A stretch of DNA of 64,000 bases from Pseudomonas helmanticensis (GCF_900182985.1 NZ_FXUY01000001.1:2480001-2544000); one strand, 5' to 3'; positions 34,122 through 44,576 are shown, counted from the first letter of the stretch. Numbers and translations: made by a program. The notes: generated by a model from the letters alone, not told the origin.

Positions 34122-34526
34122 TCACTGCCCGAACTGCTTGCCCAGCCCCGGTGGCACGCCGTGGATGTTGGTGTCTTCCCACGGGCCGTTAGGGCTGATC
34201 GAGCGGCTCCAGCCGTTGTTCCAGCGGTAGTAGGTGCGTTGGCGGTAGAAGGTGTTGGTCTGGTCGTCGAGGACGTAGACGCCGAGTTTCTGGTCCCAGT
34301 GGCTGTTGCCGCCCGGTGGTGGGGCGAAGCTGGCCGAGGTGCGCGGGACCGGTTTGGCCGGTTTCGCCGGGATGCTTTTGCCTGGGGTCGGCGAGGTCGA
34401 CGGGGTCGGGCTCGGTTGCGACGGCGGGATCGGCGGCAGGTGGGTGGTCGGTTCCGGGCGTTGCACCGCACATGCACTCAAGCCCAGGGCCAGTGTGAGG
34501 ACTGTGATTCGGGCGATGGTGTGCAT
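34122..34526 (-). CDS. Proline-rich putative lipoprotein
   Basis: 134 residues. The signal peptide ends in a lipobox, LSAC (Cys19), followed by a proline/serine/threonine-rich linker (about 25-62). A C-terminal domain is rich in aromatic residues (HWDQKLGVYVLDD, TFYRQRTYYRWNNGWSRS). It is likely membrane-anchored in the periplasm. It begins 25 bp after ccmI in the same direction, so it may be the last gene of the ccm transcript; a link to cytochrome c maturation is not supported by the sequence itself. Confidence 0.82.
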   Translation of the reverse strand: MHTIARITVLTLALGLSACAVQRPEPTTHLPPIPPSQPSPTPSTSPTPGKSIPAKPAKPVPRTSASFAPPPGGNSHWDQKLGVYVLDDQTNTFYRQRTYYRWNNGWSRSISPNGPWEDTNIHGVPPGLGKQFGQ

Positions 34527-34551
34527 GGCGGTGCTTTCCTGTTGTGCCCGG

Positions 34552-35754
34552 TTATTGATCCGGGCTGTCGATGGTCAGTTTTTGAGGCGCGGTGGTGCTG
34601 CTGGCCAGCGGGCCGCTGCGACCCACCCATTCACCGGCGGTCGGTTGACCAGCCCGTGAGACGCGCGCAACCAGTTGGACTTCAGGGAAGTTCGACAGTT
34701 TCAACTGCGGCATCATTGCATCGGCATCGCCCAGCTCCACGGTCACCGGCAGATCCGCCACGGTCAGGCGCTTGGCTGCCAGCGGCGCTGGTGGGCCGGA
34801 CGTCGCGCGGGCGAAGATGAACACGCTGTCGCCCGGTTGCACTTTGCCTTTGAGCTCGCTGGCCAGATCGACGCTGACTTTCAACAGTGCGGCTTTCGCA
34901 GCTACAGGTGCCTCAGCGACTTTGCCACCGCTGGCTTCCAGACGTTCGGCGGCACGCTTGATCCCGCCTTGCAGCGCGTCACGGGATTTGTCGTCCGGTG
35001 GCAGTTGCGCGAGCAGACGGTTCCAGTAATCGATGGCTTGCTGATAACGCTCGCCTTCGAACGCGGCGATTCCGAGCAGACCGAGGCTGGTGACTTCTTT
35101 CGGATCGGCCTTCAGCGCTTCGTCGGTCAGCGTCTGGATCTTCGCCGACCACTTCTTGCCGTCGGCGAAATACTGCGCCTGCGCCCACTGCCCGAGCAGT
35201 TCCGGCTGACGACCAGCCAGATTGGCGGCGCGTTCGAACATCTTCGCCGCATCCGCCGGACGCTCTTGCGCCATGTAGGTACGGCCGAGGAAGTACAGGC
35301 CTTCAGCGGAATCCGGTTGCGCCGCGACAGCACGCTCCAGACGCTGGGTCATCTCTTCCATCGACTGAGGCGCCTGGGCGAATTCGCGGGTCAGTTCGAC
35401 CTTGTCGGCGGCGCCGAAATGCATATAAAGACCCAAGCCCAGCACTGGCACCAATACGGCGGCCAACAACGGCAACGGTTTACCCAGCTTCGACACTCGT
35501 GGCGCAGCAACGCCTTCGGTATCCGCCAGCAACTCACGTGCAGCCTCGGCACGACCGCTGTCCATTTGCGCAGCGTCGAGCACGCCTTCAGCCTGTTGCG
35601 ATTGCAACTCGGCGACGCGCTCCTGATACAGCGCAACGTTCAGGGCAGTACGATCCTCTTCACGCTGGGCGCGGCGTTCACGCAGAACCGGGATCAGCAG
35701 AAAACTCAGGGCGACCAGAAGCAACAGCCCTGCGGCAAGCCAGAAATCAATCAT
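34552..35754 (-). CDS. ccmI: Cytochrome c maturation protein CcmI (apocytochrome chaperone)
   Basis: 400 residues. Two N-terminal membrane helices (residues about 1-23 and 93-113) flank a cytoplasmic loop with EERTAL-type heptads. A periplasmic TPR region (about 140-280) binds the C-terminus of apocytochrome c. It hands apocytochrome to the CcmFH ligation complex. The start overlaps the ccmH stop by 4 bp. Confidence 0.94.
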   Translation of the reverse strand: MIDFWLAAGLLLLVALSFLLIPVLRERRAQREEDRTALNVALYQERVAELQSQQAEGVLDAAQMDSGRAEAARELLADTEGVAAPRVSKLGKPLPLLAAVLVPVLGLGLYMHFGAADKVELTREFAQAPQSMEEMTQRLERAVAAQPDSAEGLYFLGRTYMAQERPADAAKMFERAANLAGRQPELLGQWAQAQYFADGKKWSAKIQTLTDEALKADPKEVTSLGLLGIAAFEGERYQQAIDYWNRLLAQLPPDDKSRDALQGGIKRAAERLEASGGKVAEAPVAAKAALLKVSVDLASELKGKVQPGDSVFIFARATSGPPAPLAAKRLTVADLPVTVELGDADAMMPQLKLSNFPEVQLVARVSRAGQPTAGEWVGRSGPLASSTTAPQKLTIDSPDQ

Positions 35755-36221
35755 TCTTGGTTTTTATCCAACAGTTGGTCGAGGCGCTGACGCTCTTCGA
35801 TGGACAGCGCTTGCGGGGTCTCGGCGCGCTGGCCGCGACGACGGCGGACGATCACCGCGATTACCACCAAACCACCGAGCAACAAACCGGCCGGGCCAAA
35901 CCACAGCAGCGCGGTCTTGGCATTCAGCGCCGGTTTGTAGCGGACGAAATCACCGTAGCGATCCACCATGAAGTCGATGATCTGCTGGTTGTCCTTGCCC
36001 TCGCCGAGCATGCGGAAAATCTCTTTGCGCAGGTCAGCGGCAATCGGCGCGTTGGAGTCGGCGATGTCCTGGTTCTGGCATTTGGGGCAGCGCAGTTCCT
36101 TGGTCAGCTCGCGGAAACGCTCGCGATCGCCTTCTTTGGCAAACTCGTAGGTGTCGATCGCGGCATGCGCCACGCCGACCAGACTCAAGCCCAATACCAG
36201 CGCAGCTAGAAAGCGCTTCAT
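35751..36221 (-). CDS. ccmH: Cytochrome c maturation thiol oxidoreductase CcmH
   Basis: 156 residues with signal peptide (ends AHA), the family motif [17 protein letters not shown] (Cys45, Cys48), a three-helix domain, and one C-terminal membrane helix. It keeps the CXXCH cysteines of apocytochrome reduced for haem attachment. It overlaps ccmG and ccmI by 4 bp each. Confidence 0.97.
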   Translation of the reverse strand: MKRFLAALVLGLSLVGVAHAAIDTYEFAKEGDRERFRELTKELRCPKCQNQDIADSNAPIAADLRKEIFRMLGEGKDNQQIIDFMVDRYGDFVRYKPALNAKTALLWFGPAGLLLGGLVVIAVIVRRRRGQRAETPQALSIEERQRLDQLLDKNQE

Positions 36222-36754
36222 GGCTTGGCCTCATCGACCAGCGCCTGATACTTGGCCGCGAGTTTTTCGCGCCAGACCTGTTCATCGATCACGCCGACGT
36301 ACTTGTCGCGAATGATGCCCTTGGCGTCGATAAAGAAGGTTTCCGGCGCGCCGTAGACGCCGAGATTCAGGCCCAGCGAGCCTTCGTCATCACGGATATC
36401 CAGCACGTACGGATTGTGGAATTCGGCCAGCCACTTCAAGGCATCGGCGTTGGTGTCCTTGTAATTGATGCCGTAGATCACCACGCCGCGCTCGGCGAGT
36501 TTGTTCAGCACCGGATGCTCGACCCGGCAGGAAATGCACCAGGTTCCCCAGACGTTGACCAGTGCCGGTTTGCCGAGAATGTCAGCCTTGGTCAGGCTCT
36601 TGTCGCCCTGCACGTTTGGCAGGGAAAACTCCGGGAACGGTTTGTTGATCATCGCCGACGGCAGCTCCGCCGGATCGAGGTACAGACCGCGATAAAGAAA
36701 TACCGCCACCAGCAGGAAAATCGCCAATGGCACCAGCATCAACCAACGTCTCAT
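36218..36754 (-). CDS. ccmG: Periplasmic thioredoxin-like CcmG (DsbE)
   Basis: 178 residues, anchored by one N-terminal helix, with a thioredoxin fold and active site WCISC (Cys73, Cys76). The GVYGAPETFFIDAKG segment near the C-terminal half contains the cis-proline region of CcmG proteins. It reduces CcmH and apocytochrome. It overlaps ccmF by 4 bp. Confidence 0.96.
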   Translation of the reverse strand: MRRWLMLVPLAIFLLVAVFLYRGLYLDPAELPSAMINKPFPEFSLPNVQGDKSLTKADILGKPALVNVWGTWCISCRVEHPVLNKLAERGVVIYGINYKDTNADALKWLAEFHNPYVLDIRDDEGSLGLNLGVYGAPETFFIDAKGIIRDKYVGVIDEQVWREKLAAKYQALVDEAKP

Positions 36755-38739
36755 GCAGCCGCTCCCGTCATGCCCAGGGCTTCACGCACCTTGGCTTTCA
36801 CCTTGACCCGATAACGTCGATCCAGCGCCGCCAGCAAACCACCGAACCCGGTGAGCAGACCGCCGAACCAGATCCAGCGCACGAACGGTTTGACGTGCAC
36901 GCGCACAGCCCAGGCGCCGTTTTCCAGCGGCTCGCCGAGGGCGACATAGAGGTCGCGGGTGAAACCGGCGTCGATCCCGGCTTCGGTCATCACCGAGTTC
37001 TGCACGGTGTACAGACGTTTTTCCGGGTGCAGCACGCTGACTTCCTTGCCGTCACGAATAACGCGAATCGTGCCTTTGTCGGACGTGAAGTTCGGCCCTT
37101 CGAAGTGTTTGGCGCCTTCGAAGATGAAGTGATAACCGGCCAGGTCCATTGACTCGCCCGGCGCCAGACGCAAGTCGCGTTCAGCACTGTTCTGGCTCGA
37201 TAACACCACGCCCAGCGCGCAAACAGCGATACCGAGGTGGGCGATCTGCATGCCCCAGTAGCTGCGGGTCAGCGTCGGCAGGCCTTTGATCAAGCCTTTG
37301 TGGCGAGTCTTGTCGACGATGTCGCGGGCGCCGGCGAGCAGAACCCAGGCAGCGAGCAGGAAAGTCGCGATCACCGCCCAGTTGAAATCGCCGTAAGCGA
37401 CACCGGCCACCACGGCCAGCGCGACGCTACCGAGCAGCACTGGTGTGAGCATGCTGCCCAGCCATTTCACCGGCGTGTCTTTCCAACGGACGATAACGCC
37501 GACCGCCATGACCATCATCAGCAGCGCCATCAACGGAATGAACAACGCGTTGAAGTACGGCGGGCCAACCGACATTTTCGCGCCGCTCAGCGCATCGAGA
37601 ATCAGCGGGTACAGCGTGCCGAGCAGGATCATCGACGCGGCCACCACCAGCACCAGGTTGTTGCCCAGCAGCAGGGTTTCCCGCGACCACAGATTGAAAC
37701 CGACCTGACTCTTCACCACTGGCGCGCGCAGGGCAAACAGCGTCAGCGAGCCGCCGACCACGAACAGCAGGAAGATCAGGATGAACACGCCGCGCTCAGG
37801 GTCCGAGGCAAATGCGTGCACCGAGGTCAGCACGCCGGAACGTACGAGGAACGTACCGAGCAGGCTCAGCGAGAATGCGGCAATCGCCAGCAACACCGTC
37901 CAGCTCTTGAACACGCCACGTTTTTCCGTGACCGCCAGCGAGTGAATCAGCGCAGTGCCGACCAGCCAAGGCATGAACGATGCGTTTTCCACCGGATCCC
38001 AGAACCACCAGCCGCCCCAGCCGAGTTCGTAGTACGCCCACCATGAACCGAGGGTGATGCCGATACCGAGGAAGGCCCAGGCGACAATGGTCCACGGGCG
38101 CGACCAGCGTGCCCACGCAGCATCAAGTCGACCGCCCATCAACGCGGCGATGGCGAAGGCGAACGCCACGGAAAAGCCGACGTAGCCCATGTACAACATC
38201 GGCGGGTGAACGATCAGGCCAATGTCTTGCAGCAGCGGATTAAGGTCAGCGCCATTGCTGGGCATTTGCGGCAGGATGCGTTTGAACGGGTTGGACGTGA
38301 GGATCAGGAACAGCAGGAAACCGGTGCTGATCATGCCCATCACCGCCAGCACCCTGGCGAGCATGACTTGCGGCAACTGCCGGGAAAATACCGACACCGC
38401 AAAGGTCCAGCCGCCGAGGATCAGTGCCCACAACAGTAACGAACCTTCGTGGGCACCCCATACCGCGCTGAATTTGTAATACCACGGCAACGCGGTATTC
38501 GAGTTGTTCGCCACGTAGGCGACGGAGAAGTCGTCGACCATGAACGCGTAGGTCAAGGCGCCGAAGGCGAACAGCAAAAATGCAAACTGCCCCCACGCGG
38601 CCGGCTGGGCCAGACTCATCCAGAAACGGTCGCCGCGCCAGGCGCCAATCAACGGCACCACGGCCTGCACCAGAGCAAAACACAGCGCCAGAATCATCGC
38701 CAGATGACCCAGCTCAGGAATAAAAATTGCCGACGTCAT
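36751..38739 (-). CDS. ccmF: Haem lyase subunit CcmF
   Basis: 662 residues with about 15 membrane helices. The haem-handling WWD motif is WWFWDPVENASFMPWL, flanked by conserved histidines (for example VHPPMLYMGY). A large periplasmic domain is near the C-terminus. It attaches haem to apocytochrome c together with CcmH and CcmI. It starts 3 bp after ccmE. Confidence 0.98.
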   Translation of the reverse strand: MTSAIFIPELGHLAMILALCFALVQAVVPLIGAWRGDRFWMSLAQPAAWGQFAFLLFAFGALTYAFMVDDFSVAYVANNSNTALPWYYKFSAVWGAHEGSLLLWALILGGWTFAVSVFSRQLPQVMLARVLAVMGMISTGFLLFLILTSNPFKRILPQMPSNGADLNPLLQDIGLIVHPPMLYMGYVGFSVAFAFAIAALMGGRLDAAWARWSRPWTIVAWAFLGIGITLGSWWAYYELGWGGWWFWDPVENASFMPWLVGTALIHSLAVTEKRGVFKSWTVLLAIAAFSLSLLGTFLVRSGVLTSVHAFASDPERGVFILIFLLFVVGGSLTLFALRAPVVKSQVGFNLWSRETLLLGNNLVLVVAASMILLGTLYPLILDALSGAKMSVGPPYFNALFIPLMALLMMVMAVGVIVRWKDTPVKWLGSMLTPVLLGSVALAVVAGVAYGDFNWAVIATFLLAAWVLLAGARDIVDKTRHKGLIKGLPTLTRSYWGMQIAHLGIAVCALGVVLSSQNSAERDLRLAPGESMDLAGYHFIFEGAKHFEGPNFTSDKGTIRVIRDGKEVSVLHPEKRLYTVQNSVMTEAGIDAGFTRDLYVALGEPLENGAWAVRVHVKPFVRWIWFGGLLTGFGGLLAALDRRYRVKVKAKVREALGMTGAAA

Positions 38740-38742
38740 CGA

Positions 38743-39198
38743 TCAACCCTCCTTCGCGGGCGTTGGTGCGGATTGACCACTGTCTTTCAGCGCTTTGGTC
38801 ACTTCCGGCGGCATGTACTTCTCGTCGTGCTTGGCCAGCACTTCATCGGCCACCACCACGCCGTCGGCGTTGATCTTGCCCAGCGCGACGATGCCCTGCC
38901 CTTCGCGGAACAGGTCCGGGAGGATACCGCGATAGGTGATGGTCACGGATTTGTTGAAATCGGTGACGATGAATTTGACGTCGAGCGAATCCGGCGAACG
39001 TTGCAGCGAGCCTTTCTCGACCATGCCACCGGCGCGGATGCGCGTGTCTTGCGGCGCTTCGCCGTTGGCGATCTGGGTCGGGGTGTAGAACAGATTGATG
39101 TTCTGCTGCAGGGCGCTGAGGGCCAGGCCGACGGCAGCGCCGACCCCGACCAGAATGGCCAGAATGATGATCAGACGTTTCTTGCGCAGCGGATTCAC
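38743..39198 (-). CDS. ccmE: Haem chaperone CcmE
   Basis: 151 residues, an N-terminal membrane anchor and a beta-barrel (OB) domain. The histidine that carries haem covalently is in [11 protein letters not shown] (His124), with the axial Tyr128. It shuttles haem from CcmABCD to CcmF. It overlaps ccmD by 4 bp. Confidence 0.97.
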   Translation of the reverse strand: MNPLRKKRLIIILAILVGVGAAVGLALSALQQNINLFYTPTQIANGEAPQDTRIRAGGMVEKGSLQRSPDSLDVKFIVTDFNKSVTITYRGILPDLFREGQGIVALGKINADGVVVADEVLAKHDEKYMPPEVTKALKDSGQSAPTPAKEG

Positions 39199-39371
39199 TT
39201 GCCGTTCTCCCGGCGCAGACGTCGCGCCTCTTGTTGCAGATACCGCTTGCGGGCCAGGATCGGCGCCGCCACGTTGAAGGCCAGTACGGCCAGGCAGATG
39301 CCGTAGGCCGTCCAGACATACAGGCCATGATGGCCCATGGCGAGAAAGTCGCCGAATGAAGCAAAACTCAT
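39195..39371 (-). CDS. ccmD: Haem exporter accessory protein CcmD
   Basis: 58 residues from the ATG at 39369-39371: one membrane helix ([19 protein letters not shown]) preceded by FLAMGHHG and followed by a basic tail ([18 protein letters not shown]), the standard CcmD layout. It helps release holo-CcmE from the CcmABCD complex. The 14 upstream in-frame codons belong to the ccmC end and are not coding for CcmD. Confidence 0.93.
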   Translation of the reverse strand: MSFASFGDFLAMGHHGLYVWTAYGICLAVLAFNVAAPILARKRYLQQEARRLRRENGK

Positions 39372-40123
39372 CGAGCGGCCTCCAGACTGTTCTGCACTTC
39401 TGCTTTCACCCAACTGGCGCGGGCTTCGCGTTTGAGCACTTCAAGACGCATGCGCAACAGTAGTACGGCGCCGAAGAAGCAGTAGAAACCCAGCACTGTC
39501 AGCAGCAGCGGCAGCCACATTTCTGCCGGCATTGCCGGTTTTTCGGTGAGGGTGAAGGTCGCGCCCTGGTGCAGGGTGTTCCACCATTCCACCGAGTACT
39601 TGATGATCGGGATATTGATCACACCAACGATGGCCAGCACCGCGCAGGCCTTGGCGGCACTGTCGCGGTTGCTGATGGCATTGCCCAGCGCGATCACACC
39701 GAAATACAGGAACAGCAGAATCAGCATCGAGGTCAGGCGTGCGTCCCAGACCCACCATGAACCCCAGGTCGGTTTGCCCCAGATCGCCCCGGTGACCAGC
39801 GCCACGGCGGTCATCCACGCACCGATCGGTGCGGCGCATTGCAGGGCGACGTCAGCCAGTTTCATCTTCCACACCAGCCCGACCACACCGCACACCGCCA
39901 GCATCACGTAGATCGACTGAGCGAGCATCGCGGCAGGCACGTGGATGTAGATGATGCGAAAGCTGTTGCCTTGCTGATAATCCGGCGGCGCGAAGGCCAG
40001 GCCCCAGACGACGCCGACACCAATCAGCAGCAACGCTGCGATGCTCAACCACGGCAGCAACTTGCTGCTGATGCCGTAGAACCACTTGGGCGAGCCGAGC
40101 TTGTGAAACCAGGTCCAGTTCAT
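39368..40123 (-). CDS. ccmC: Haem exporter membrane subunit CcmC
   Basis: 251 residues with six membrane helices and the tryptophan-rich WWD motif [17 protein letters not shown]. It loads haem on CcmE at the periplasmic face. The start is ATG 40121-40123 ([12 protein letters not shown], the usual N-terminus); an ATG nine codons upstream is in frame. It overlaps ccmD by 4 bp. Confidence 0.96.
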   Translation of the reverse strand: MNWTWFHKLGSPKWFYGISSKLLPWLSIAALLLIGVGVVWGLAFAPPDYQQGNSFRIIYIHVPAAMLAQSIYVMLAVCGVVGLVWKMKLADVALQCAAPIGAWMTAVALVTGAIWGKPTWGSWWVWDARLTSMLILLFLYFGVIALGNAISNRDSAAKACAVLAIVGVINIPIIKYSVEWWNTLHQGATFTLTEKPAMPAEMWLPLLLTVLGFYCFFGAVLLLRMRLEVLKREARASWVKAEVQNSLEAAR

Positions 40124-40201
40124 ACTGTTTCCATCACGGGTGCCGCTCATCGGTGTGAGCAGTCTCAGGGTCTTTGCTGGTTAAATTTTAACCAGACCTC
40201 A

Positions 40202-40870
40202 TTATTCGCCGACGCTGATCTTCAGGCCAGCAGCTATTGCAAAAGGTGTCAGGGTGATCGCCAGGGCGGTCAGGCTACCAAGCCACAGCAGATACCCGGT
40301 CGCCGGCATGCCTTGGAGGGCTGCCTGCAAGGCGCCACTGCCAAGAATCAACACCGGGATGTACAACGGCAGAATCAGCAGCGCCAGCAACAGGCCGCCA
40401 CGTTTCAAACCGACCGTCAGCGCCGCGCCCACCGCGCCGAGCAAGCTCAGCACCGGTGTTCCCAGCAGCAACGAAAGCAGCAAAACCGGCAGACAGGCGG
40501 CAGGCAAACCGAGCATCAACGCCAGCAGAGGTGAGAGCAAAACCAGTGCCAGGCCGGAGAAAAGCCAGTGTGCCAGTACCTTGGCCAATACCAGAAGTGG
40601 TAACGGGTGCGACGAAAGGACCCACTGTTCCAGGGACCCGTCTTCGAAATCACTGCGGAAAAGCCCGTCCAGCGAGAGCAGGACCGACAAAAGCGCCGCC
40701 ACCCAGACTAACCCGGGGGACAGGTTTTGCAACACTTGAGTTTCCGGGCCGACGGCCAGCGGGAACAAAGCGATGACGATGGCGAAGAAAATCAGCGGAT
40801 TGGCCAGATCCGCCGGGCGGCGAAACAGCAGTCGGGATTCACGGGCAACCAGCAGGCCGAAGACACTCAT
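40202..40870 (-). CDS. ccmB: Haem exporter membrane subunit CcmB
   Basis: 222 residues, six membrane helices, N-terminal cytoplasmic segment [22 protein letters not shown], and the [15 protein letters not shown] loop typical of CcmB. It forms the ABC complex with CcmA. It overlaps ccmA by 4 bp; a 78-bp gap before ccmC is the only sizeable spacing in the ccm operon. Confidence 0.97.
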   Translation of the reverse strand: MSVFGLLVARESRLLFRRPADLANPLIFFAIVIALFPLAVGPETQVLQNLSPGLVWVAALLSVLLSLDGLFRSDFEDGSLEQWVLSSHPLPLLVLAKVLAHWLFSGLALVLLSPLLALMLGLPAACLPVLLLSLLLGTPVLSLLGAVGAALTVGLKRGGLLLALLILPLYIPVLILGSGALQAALQGMPATGYLLWLGSLTALAITLTPFAIAAGLKISVGE

Positions 40871-41502
40871 ACTGCCCAGTTCCCCAGATCGATATCACGA
40901 TAACCGGCCGGCATTCGGCTCAGCGTGTGGTGCGTGGTCAGCACGACCAGGCCGCCGCGCTCGCAGTGAGCCGCCAGGTGCTCTTCGAGTTGCGCCACGC
41001 CCTGTTTGTCCAGCGCGGTGAACGGCTCATCGAGAATCCAAAGCGGCGGGCTGTCGAGATACAACCGCGCCAGCGCCACGCGTCGTTGCTGACCGGCAGA
41101 CAGGCTGTGGCAGGGAACATCTTCGAAGCCGCGCAATCCTACTGCTGCCAGCGCTTGCCAGATGGCCTCGCGTTCGGCGGGATGATGCAGGGCGCAGAGC
41201 CACGACAGGTTCTCTTCCGGGGTCAGCAGGTCCTTGATCCCGGCGGCGTGACCGATCCACAACAGGTTGCGCGCCAGTTCGCTGCGTTGTTCGGCGAGCG
41301 GCAGACCGTTGAGCAGGACTTGACCGTCGGTCGGCTGCATCAGCCCGGCCAACAAACGCAACAAACTGGTTTTACCGCTGCCGTTGGGACCGCTGATCTG
41401 CACCATATCGCCACTGGCCAGTCTCAATTCGAGATTTTCGAAGAGCAGCCTGAGATCACGTTCACACGCGAGGGCAACGGTTTGCAGGACAGGACTGGTC
41501 AA
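40867..41502 (-). CDS. ccmA: Haem exporter ATP-binding protein CcmA
   Basis: 211 residues, ABC ATPase: Walker A GPNGSGKT (38-45), signature [14 protein letters not shown], and Walker B LWILDEPF. Its ATP hydrolysis releases haem-loaded CcmE. First gene of the leftward ccm operon; the promoter should lie in the 197-bp gap shared with the FliK-like gene, but I see no convincing consensus there. Confidence 0.97.
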   Translation of the reverse strand: MTSPVLQTVALACERDLRLLFENLELRLASGDMVQISGPNGSGKTSLLRLLAGLMQPTDGQVLLNGLPLAEQRSELARNLLWIGHAAGIKDLLTPEENLSWLCALHHPAEREAIWQALAAVGLRGFEDVPCHSLSAGQQRRVALARLYLDSPPLWILDEPFTALDKQGVAQLEEHLAAHCERGGLVVLTTHHTLSRMPAGYRDIDLGNWAV

Positions 41503-41699
41503 GGGATCACGGGCCTTATACGGTTCAAGTCGGCTCTGGCGCGGCCGTTAAAGAGATGCAGCATAAATGCAATGACGGCTCGATCTAGAGAGCTGCGTCA
41601 AACAATTGCTATGTTTTCTGAACGAAGCGCAAGACGGGCGGCATTATACATGCCGTGCCTTACTCTCAAGAGTGCAATTTCCTCAGGTTGTGTCCGCGT

Positions 41700-43274
41700 A
41701 TGACAGGCGAAATGAACATCCTCCCGCTCCCGCCAGCCACCCAGGCGACCGTTCGCCCGCAGGTCGGTGAGTTGCTCAAGCTGCTGACCCCGGTCGAAGG
41801 CTTGATCGACGCGGGGCAAAGCGCCAAGGCCGAGGTGTTGTCGCTCAAGCAGGCGGATCAGACCTTTCAACTGTTGCTCAAGGTGACGCTCGACAACGGT
41901 CGCCAGACCACCGTGCAAGCGACCAGCAATCTGCCGCTGCCCCAGGGCACCAGCCTCGCGATCACCCAGCCATCGGCGGGCAATCTGGCGATTACCGTGC
42001 AGCAAGCCATCGCCAGCAGTGTTGCCGCCCTCACCCGCATCGACACGGCACAATTGCCGGTCGGCACCCTGTTGCAAGGCAAAGTGCTGACCTCGCAAGT
42101 GCTGCCGCAGACGCCGGGGCAAGCAACGGTGTTTCGCTCGCTGGTGACGTTGCTCAACACCGCCCAGAGCGGCAGCACGCTGACCCTCGACAGCCCGCAA
42201 CCGCTGCGCATCGGCACCCTGCTCTCGGCCTTGGTCGAAGATGCGCAAACGCTGAAATTCCTGCCCTTGAGCAGCCGTCAGGAGCAGCTCGCCGTCAGCC
42301 AGCAATTGCTTGGCCAGCAAAGTCGTCAGGCTTCCCTGACAGGTGTGTTGAACGCGCTGCAAAACCTGCCGGCCGACACCGATCAGACCTCGCAGGATTT
42401 GCGCGCCATGGTCGACAAGTTGCTGGCCAGCCTGCCCGACGTGCAGCAATTGAGCACCGCCAAAGGTGTCGCGCAGGCCCTGGCCAACAGCGGCGCGTTC
42501 CTCGAAGCGAAACTGCTGACCGGGCAGACCCCGACACTGGCGCCAGACATGAAAGCCGATCTGCTCAAGCTGATCGCGCAACTGACGCCGGGCTTGCCGA
42601 GCAGCACCAGTTTCAATGCGATCATCGCCGCCAATACGCTGGCGCAGGCGCTACCGAATTTCGTCCGTAACGCGCTCGGCACCCTCGGCCAGGTCAGCGC
42701 AAAACCGCTGCCGAGCAGCTTCCCCCTGCCCGACCGCTTGCTGCAAAATCTGGAAGGCGAAGGCGATCTGGAACAGTTGCTGCGCCTCGCCGCTGCCGCT
42801 GTTTCGCGCCTGCAAAGCCATCAACTGTCGAGCCTGGAACAGACCGGCGTCACCGACGACGGCCGCTTGCTCAGCACCTGGCAGTTGGAAATCCCCATGC
42901 GCAACCTGCAGGACATCGTGCCGTTGCAGGTCAAGTTCCAGCGCGAAGAAGCCCCGGAACGCGAACCGCAACCGAACGAGCGCCGCGAGGAACACGAGCC
43001 CCGGCAACAACTGTGGCGCGTCGATCTGGCGTTCGACATGGAACCGCTCGGGCCAATGCAGATTCAGGCGCAGTTGATCGCCGGCAGCCTGTCGAGCCAG
43101 CTCTGGGCCGAACGGCAGTACACCGCCGATCTGATTGAAAGCAATCTGTTCGCCCTGCGCCAGCGTCTGCTTGATCGCGGGTTGAACGTCGGCGATATCG
43201 ATTGCCATCTCGGCACCCCGCCGCAAGGCAACCAAACCCGTCTCGAACACCGCTGGGTCGACGAAACCGCATGA
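41700..43274 (+). CDS. FliK-like flagellar hook-length control protein
   Basis: 524 residues, rich in Gln, Leu and Ala through most of its length. A C-terminal hook-length-control domain covers about 430-515: LWRVDLAFDMEPLGPMQIQ, then LSSQLWAERQYTADLIESNLFALRQRLLDRGLNV. That domain interacts with the export switch protein FlhB. Pseudomonads have another fliK near fliL, outside this window, so this may be a second copy. The start ATG 41700 is uncertain; ATG 41712 is also in frame. It is coupled to the FlhB-like gene. Confidence 0.82.
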   Translation: MTGEMNILPLPPATQATVRPQVGELLKLLTPVEGLIDAGQSAKAEVLSLKQADQTFQLLLKVTLDNGRQTTVQATSNLPLPQGTSLAITQPSAGNLAITVQQAIASSVAALTRIDTAQLPVGTLLQGKVLTSQVLPQTPGQATVFRSLVTLLNTAQSGSTLTLDSPQPLRIGTLLSALVEDAQTLKFLPLSSRQEQLAVSQQLLGQQSRQASLTGVLNALQNLPADTDQTSQDLRAMVDKLLASLPDVQQLSTAKGVAQALANSGAFLEAKLLTGQTPTLAPDMKADLLKLIAQLTPGLPSSTSFNAIIAANTLAQALPNFVRNALGTLGQVSAKPLPSSFPLPDRLLQNLEGEGDLEQLLRLAAAAVSRLQSHQLSSLEQTGVTDDGRLLSTWQLEIPMRNLQDIVPLQVKFQREEAPEREPQPNERREEHEPRQQLWRVDLAFDMEPLGPMQIQAQLIAGSLSSQLWAERQYTADLIESNLFALRQRLLDRGLNVGDIDCHLGTPPQGNQTRLEHRWVDETA

Positions 43275-43600
43275 ACAATTCCACTGCCCCACGCCAGGCC
43301 ATCGCCCTCAAATACGACGGCAACCACGCGCCGACACTCACCGCCAAGGGTGATGAAGAACTGGCCGAAGAAATCCTGCGCATTGCTCGCGACTGTGAAG
43401 TGCCGATCTACGAGAACGCCGAGCTGGTGCGCCTGTTGGCGCGGATGGAATTGGGCGACAGCATTCCCGAAGAGCTGTACCGCACGATTGCCGAGATCAT
43501 CGCGTTTGCATGGAATCTGAAAGGCAAATTCCCCGAAGGGCACGACCCGAATGCGCCGATGGTCGAGAAGGATGTGACCCTGCGCGGGGATGATTATTAA
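43271..43600 (+). CDS. FlhB C-terminal-domain-like export switch protein
   Basis: 109 residues equivalent to the cytoplasmic FlhB tail after its NPTH cleavage site: QAIALKYDGNHAPTLTAKG aligns with the segment YAVALKYDTEKG of FlhB in this window, and GDSIPEELYRTIAEIIAFAW matches its last helix. It lacks the NPTH motif and all membrane helices. It overlaps the FliK-like gene by 4 bp (ATGA). In other bacteria such a protein can replace the natural cleaved FlhB fragment. Confidence 0.88.
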   Translation: MNNSTAPRQAIALKYDGNHAPTLTAKGDEELAEEILRIARDCEVPIYENAELVRLLARMELGDSIPEELYRTIAEIIAFAWNLKGKFPEGHDPNAPMVEKDVTLRGDDY

Positions 43601-43610
43601 GCCCTGAAAG

Positions 43611-43694
43611 CAAAAGATCGCAGCCTTCGGCAGCTCCTACAGGAAAGCGCATTCCAATGTAGGAGCTGCCGAAGGCTGCGATCTTTTGATCTTG
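43611..43694. repeat. REPIN (GATCGCAGCC class)
   Basis: Inverted pair with AAAAGATCGCAGCCTTCGGC arms, between convergent genes (FlhB-like and DUF2802). Confidence 0.92.
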
Positions 43695-43697
43695 CTT

Positions 43698-44090
43698 CTA
43701 GTTCTTATGCAACTTGCGCATCAACTCCGCCTCAGCCTGGGTCAAACCGCAGGACTGCGTCAGCTCATCAACGCTCGCACCCATCCCCACCAGTTTCGCC
43801 GCCTGGGCGAACGACAGGCTGGATGGATCGCGCTGTTCCAGCTGGACGATCTTGTCCGGCAACGGGCTGACCACCGCACGCAACTCGTGCAGCGCCTCGC
43901 CCATGCGCACATTACCGTTCTGGTAATCGTCGACGCGCTTGGCCAGGTCTTTGATGCGCTGATCACGCAGCGCATCGCCCTGAGCCTGTTGCGCAGCAAT
44001 GACTTTTTGCGCCTTGATGTAAGACACAAACATTGCCAGCGTGCCTGCCCAGAAAAGGAACAGGACAATGACCGCGACCTCGAGAATCAA
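43698..44090 (-). CDS. DUF2802 family protein
   Basis: 130 residues with one N-terminal membrane helix (VAVIVLFLFWAGTLAMFVSYI), a coiled-coil stretch (about 28-85), and a C-terminal HTH-like segment (SFAQAAKLVGMGASVDELTQSCGL, then QAEAELMRKLHK) typical of DUF2802. It follows cheW directly: the cheW TGA is followed by the TTG start, with GGAG 9 bp upstream. Conserved next to cheW in pseudomonads; function unknown. Confidence 0.85.
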   Translation of the reverse strand: MILEVAVIVLFLFWAGTLAMFVSYIKAQKVIAAQQAQGDALRDQRIKDLAKRVDDYQNGNVRMGEALHELRAVVSPLPDKIVQLEQRDPSSLSFAQAAKLVGMGASVDELTQSCGLTQAEAELMRKLHKN

Positions 44091-44576
44091 TCAGATATTC
44101 TCCAGGTCCGACCATTCTTCTTCGCTCATCATCTTGTCCAGCTCGACCAGGATCAGCAACTCGTTGTTCTTGTTGCACACGCCCTGGATGAACTTGGCCG
44201 ACTCTTCGTTACCGACGTTCGGCGCCGTTTCGATTTCCGACTGACGCAGGTAAACCACTTCGGCCACGCTGTCGACCATGATGCCGACGACTTGCTTGTC
44301 GGCTTCGATGATGACGATACGGGTGTTGTCGCTGATCTCGCCGCTGTTCAGGCCGAAGCGCTGACGGGTGTCGATCACGGTGACCACGTTACCGCGCAGG
44401 TTGATGATGCCCAGCACGTAGCTTGGCGCGCCCGGCACCGGAGCGATCTCGGTGTAGCGCAGGACTTCCTGAACGCGCATCACGTTGATGCCGTAGGTTT
44501 CGTTGTCCAGCTTGAAGGTCACCCATTGCAGGATCGGATCTTCAGAACCTTTTGCATTCGTCGCCTGATTACTCAT
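44091..44576 (-). CDS. cheW: Chemotaxis coupling protein CheW
   Basis: 161 residues, a single CheW domain linking receptors to CheA. Key segments are LQWVTFKLDNETYGINVMRVQEVLRY, PSYVLGIINLRGNVVTVIDTR and the C-terminal LLILVELDKMM. The start ATG is at 44574-44576 after GAGGGGTCAGGT. It follows parP leftward in the chemotaxis cluster. Confidence 0.97.
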   Translation of the reverse strand: MSNQATNAKGSEDPILQWVTFKLDNETYGINVMRVQEVLRYTEIAPVPGAPSYVLGIINLRGNVVTVIDTRQRFGLNSGEISDNTRIVIIEADKQVVGIMVDSVAEVVYLRQSEIETAPNVGNEESAKFIQGVCNKNNELLILVELDKMMSEEEWSDLENI

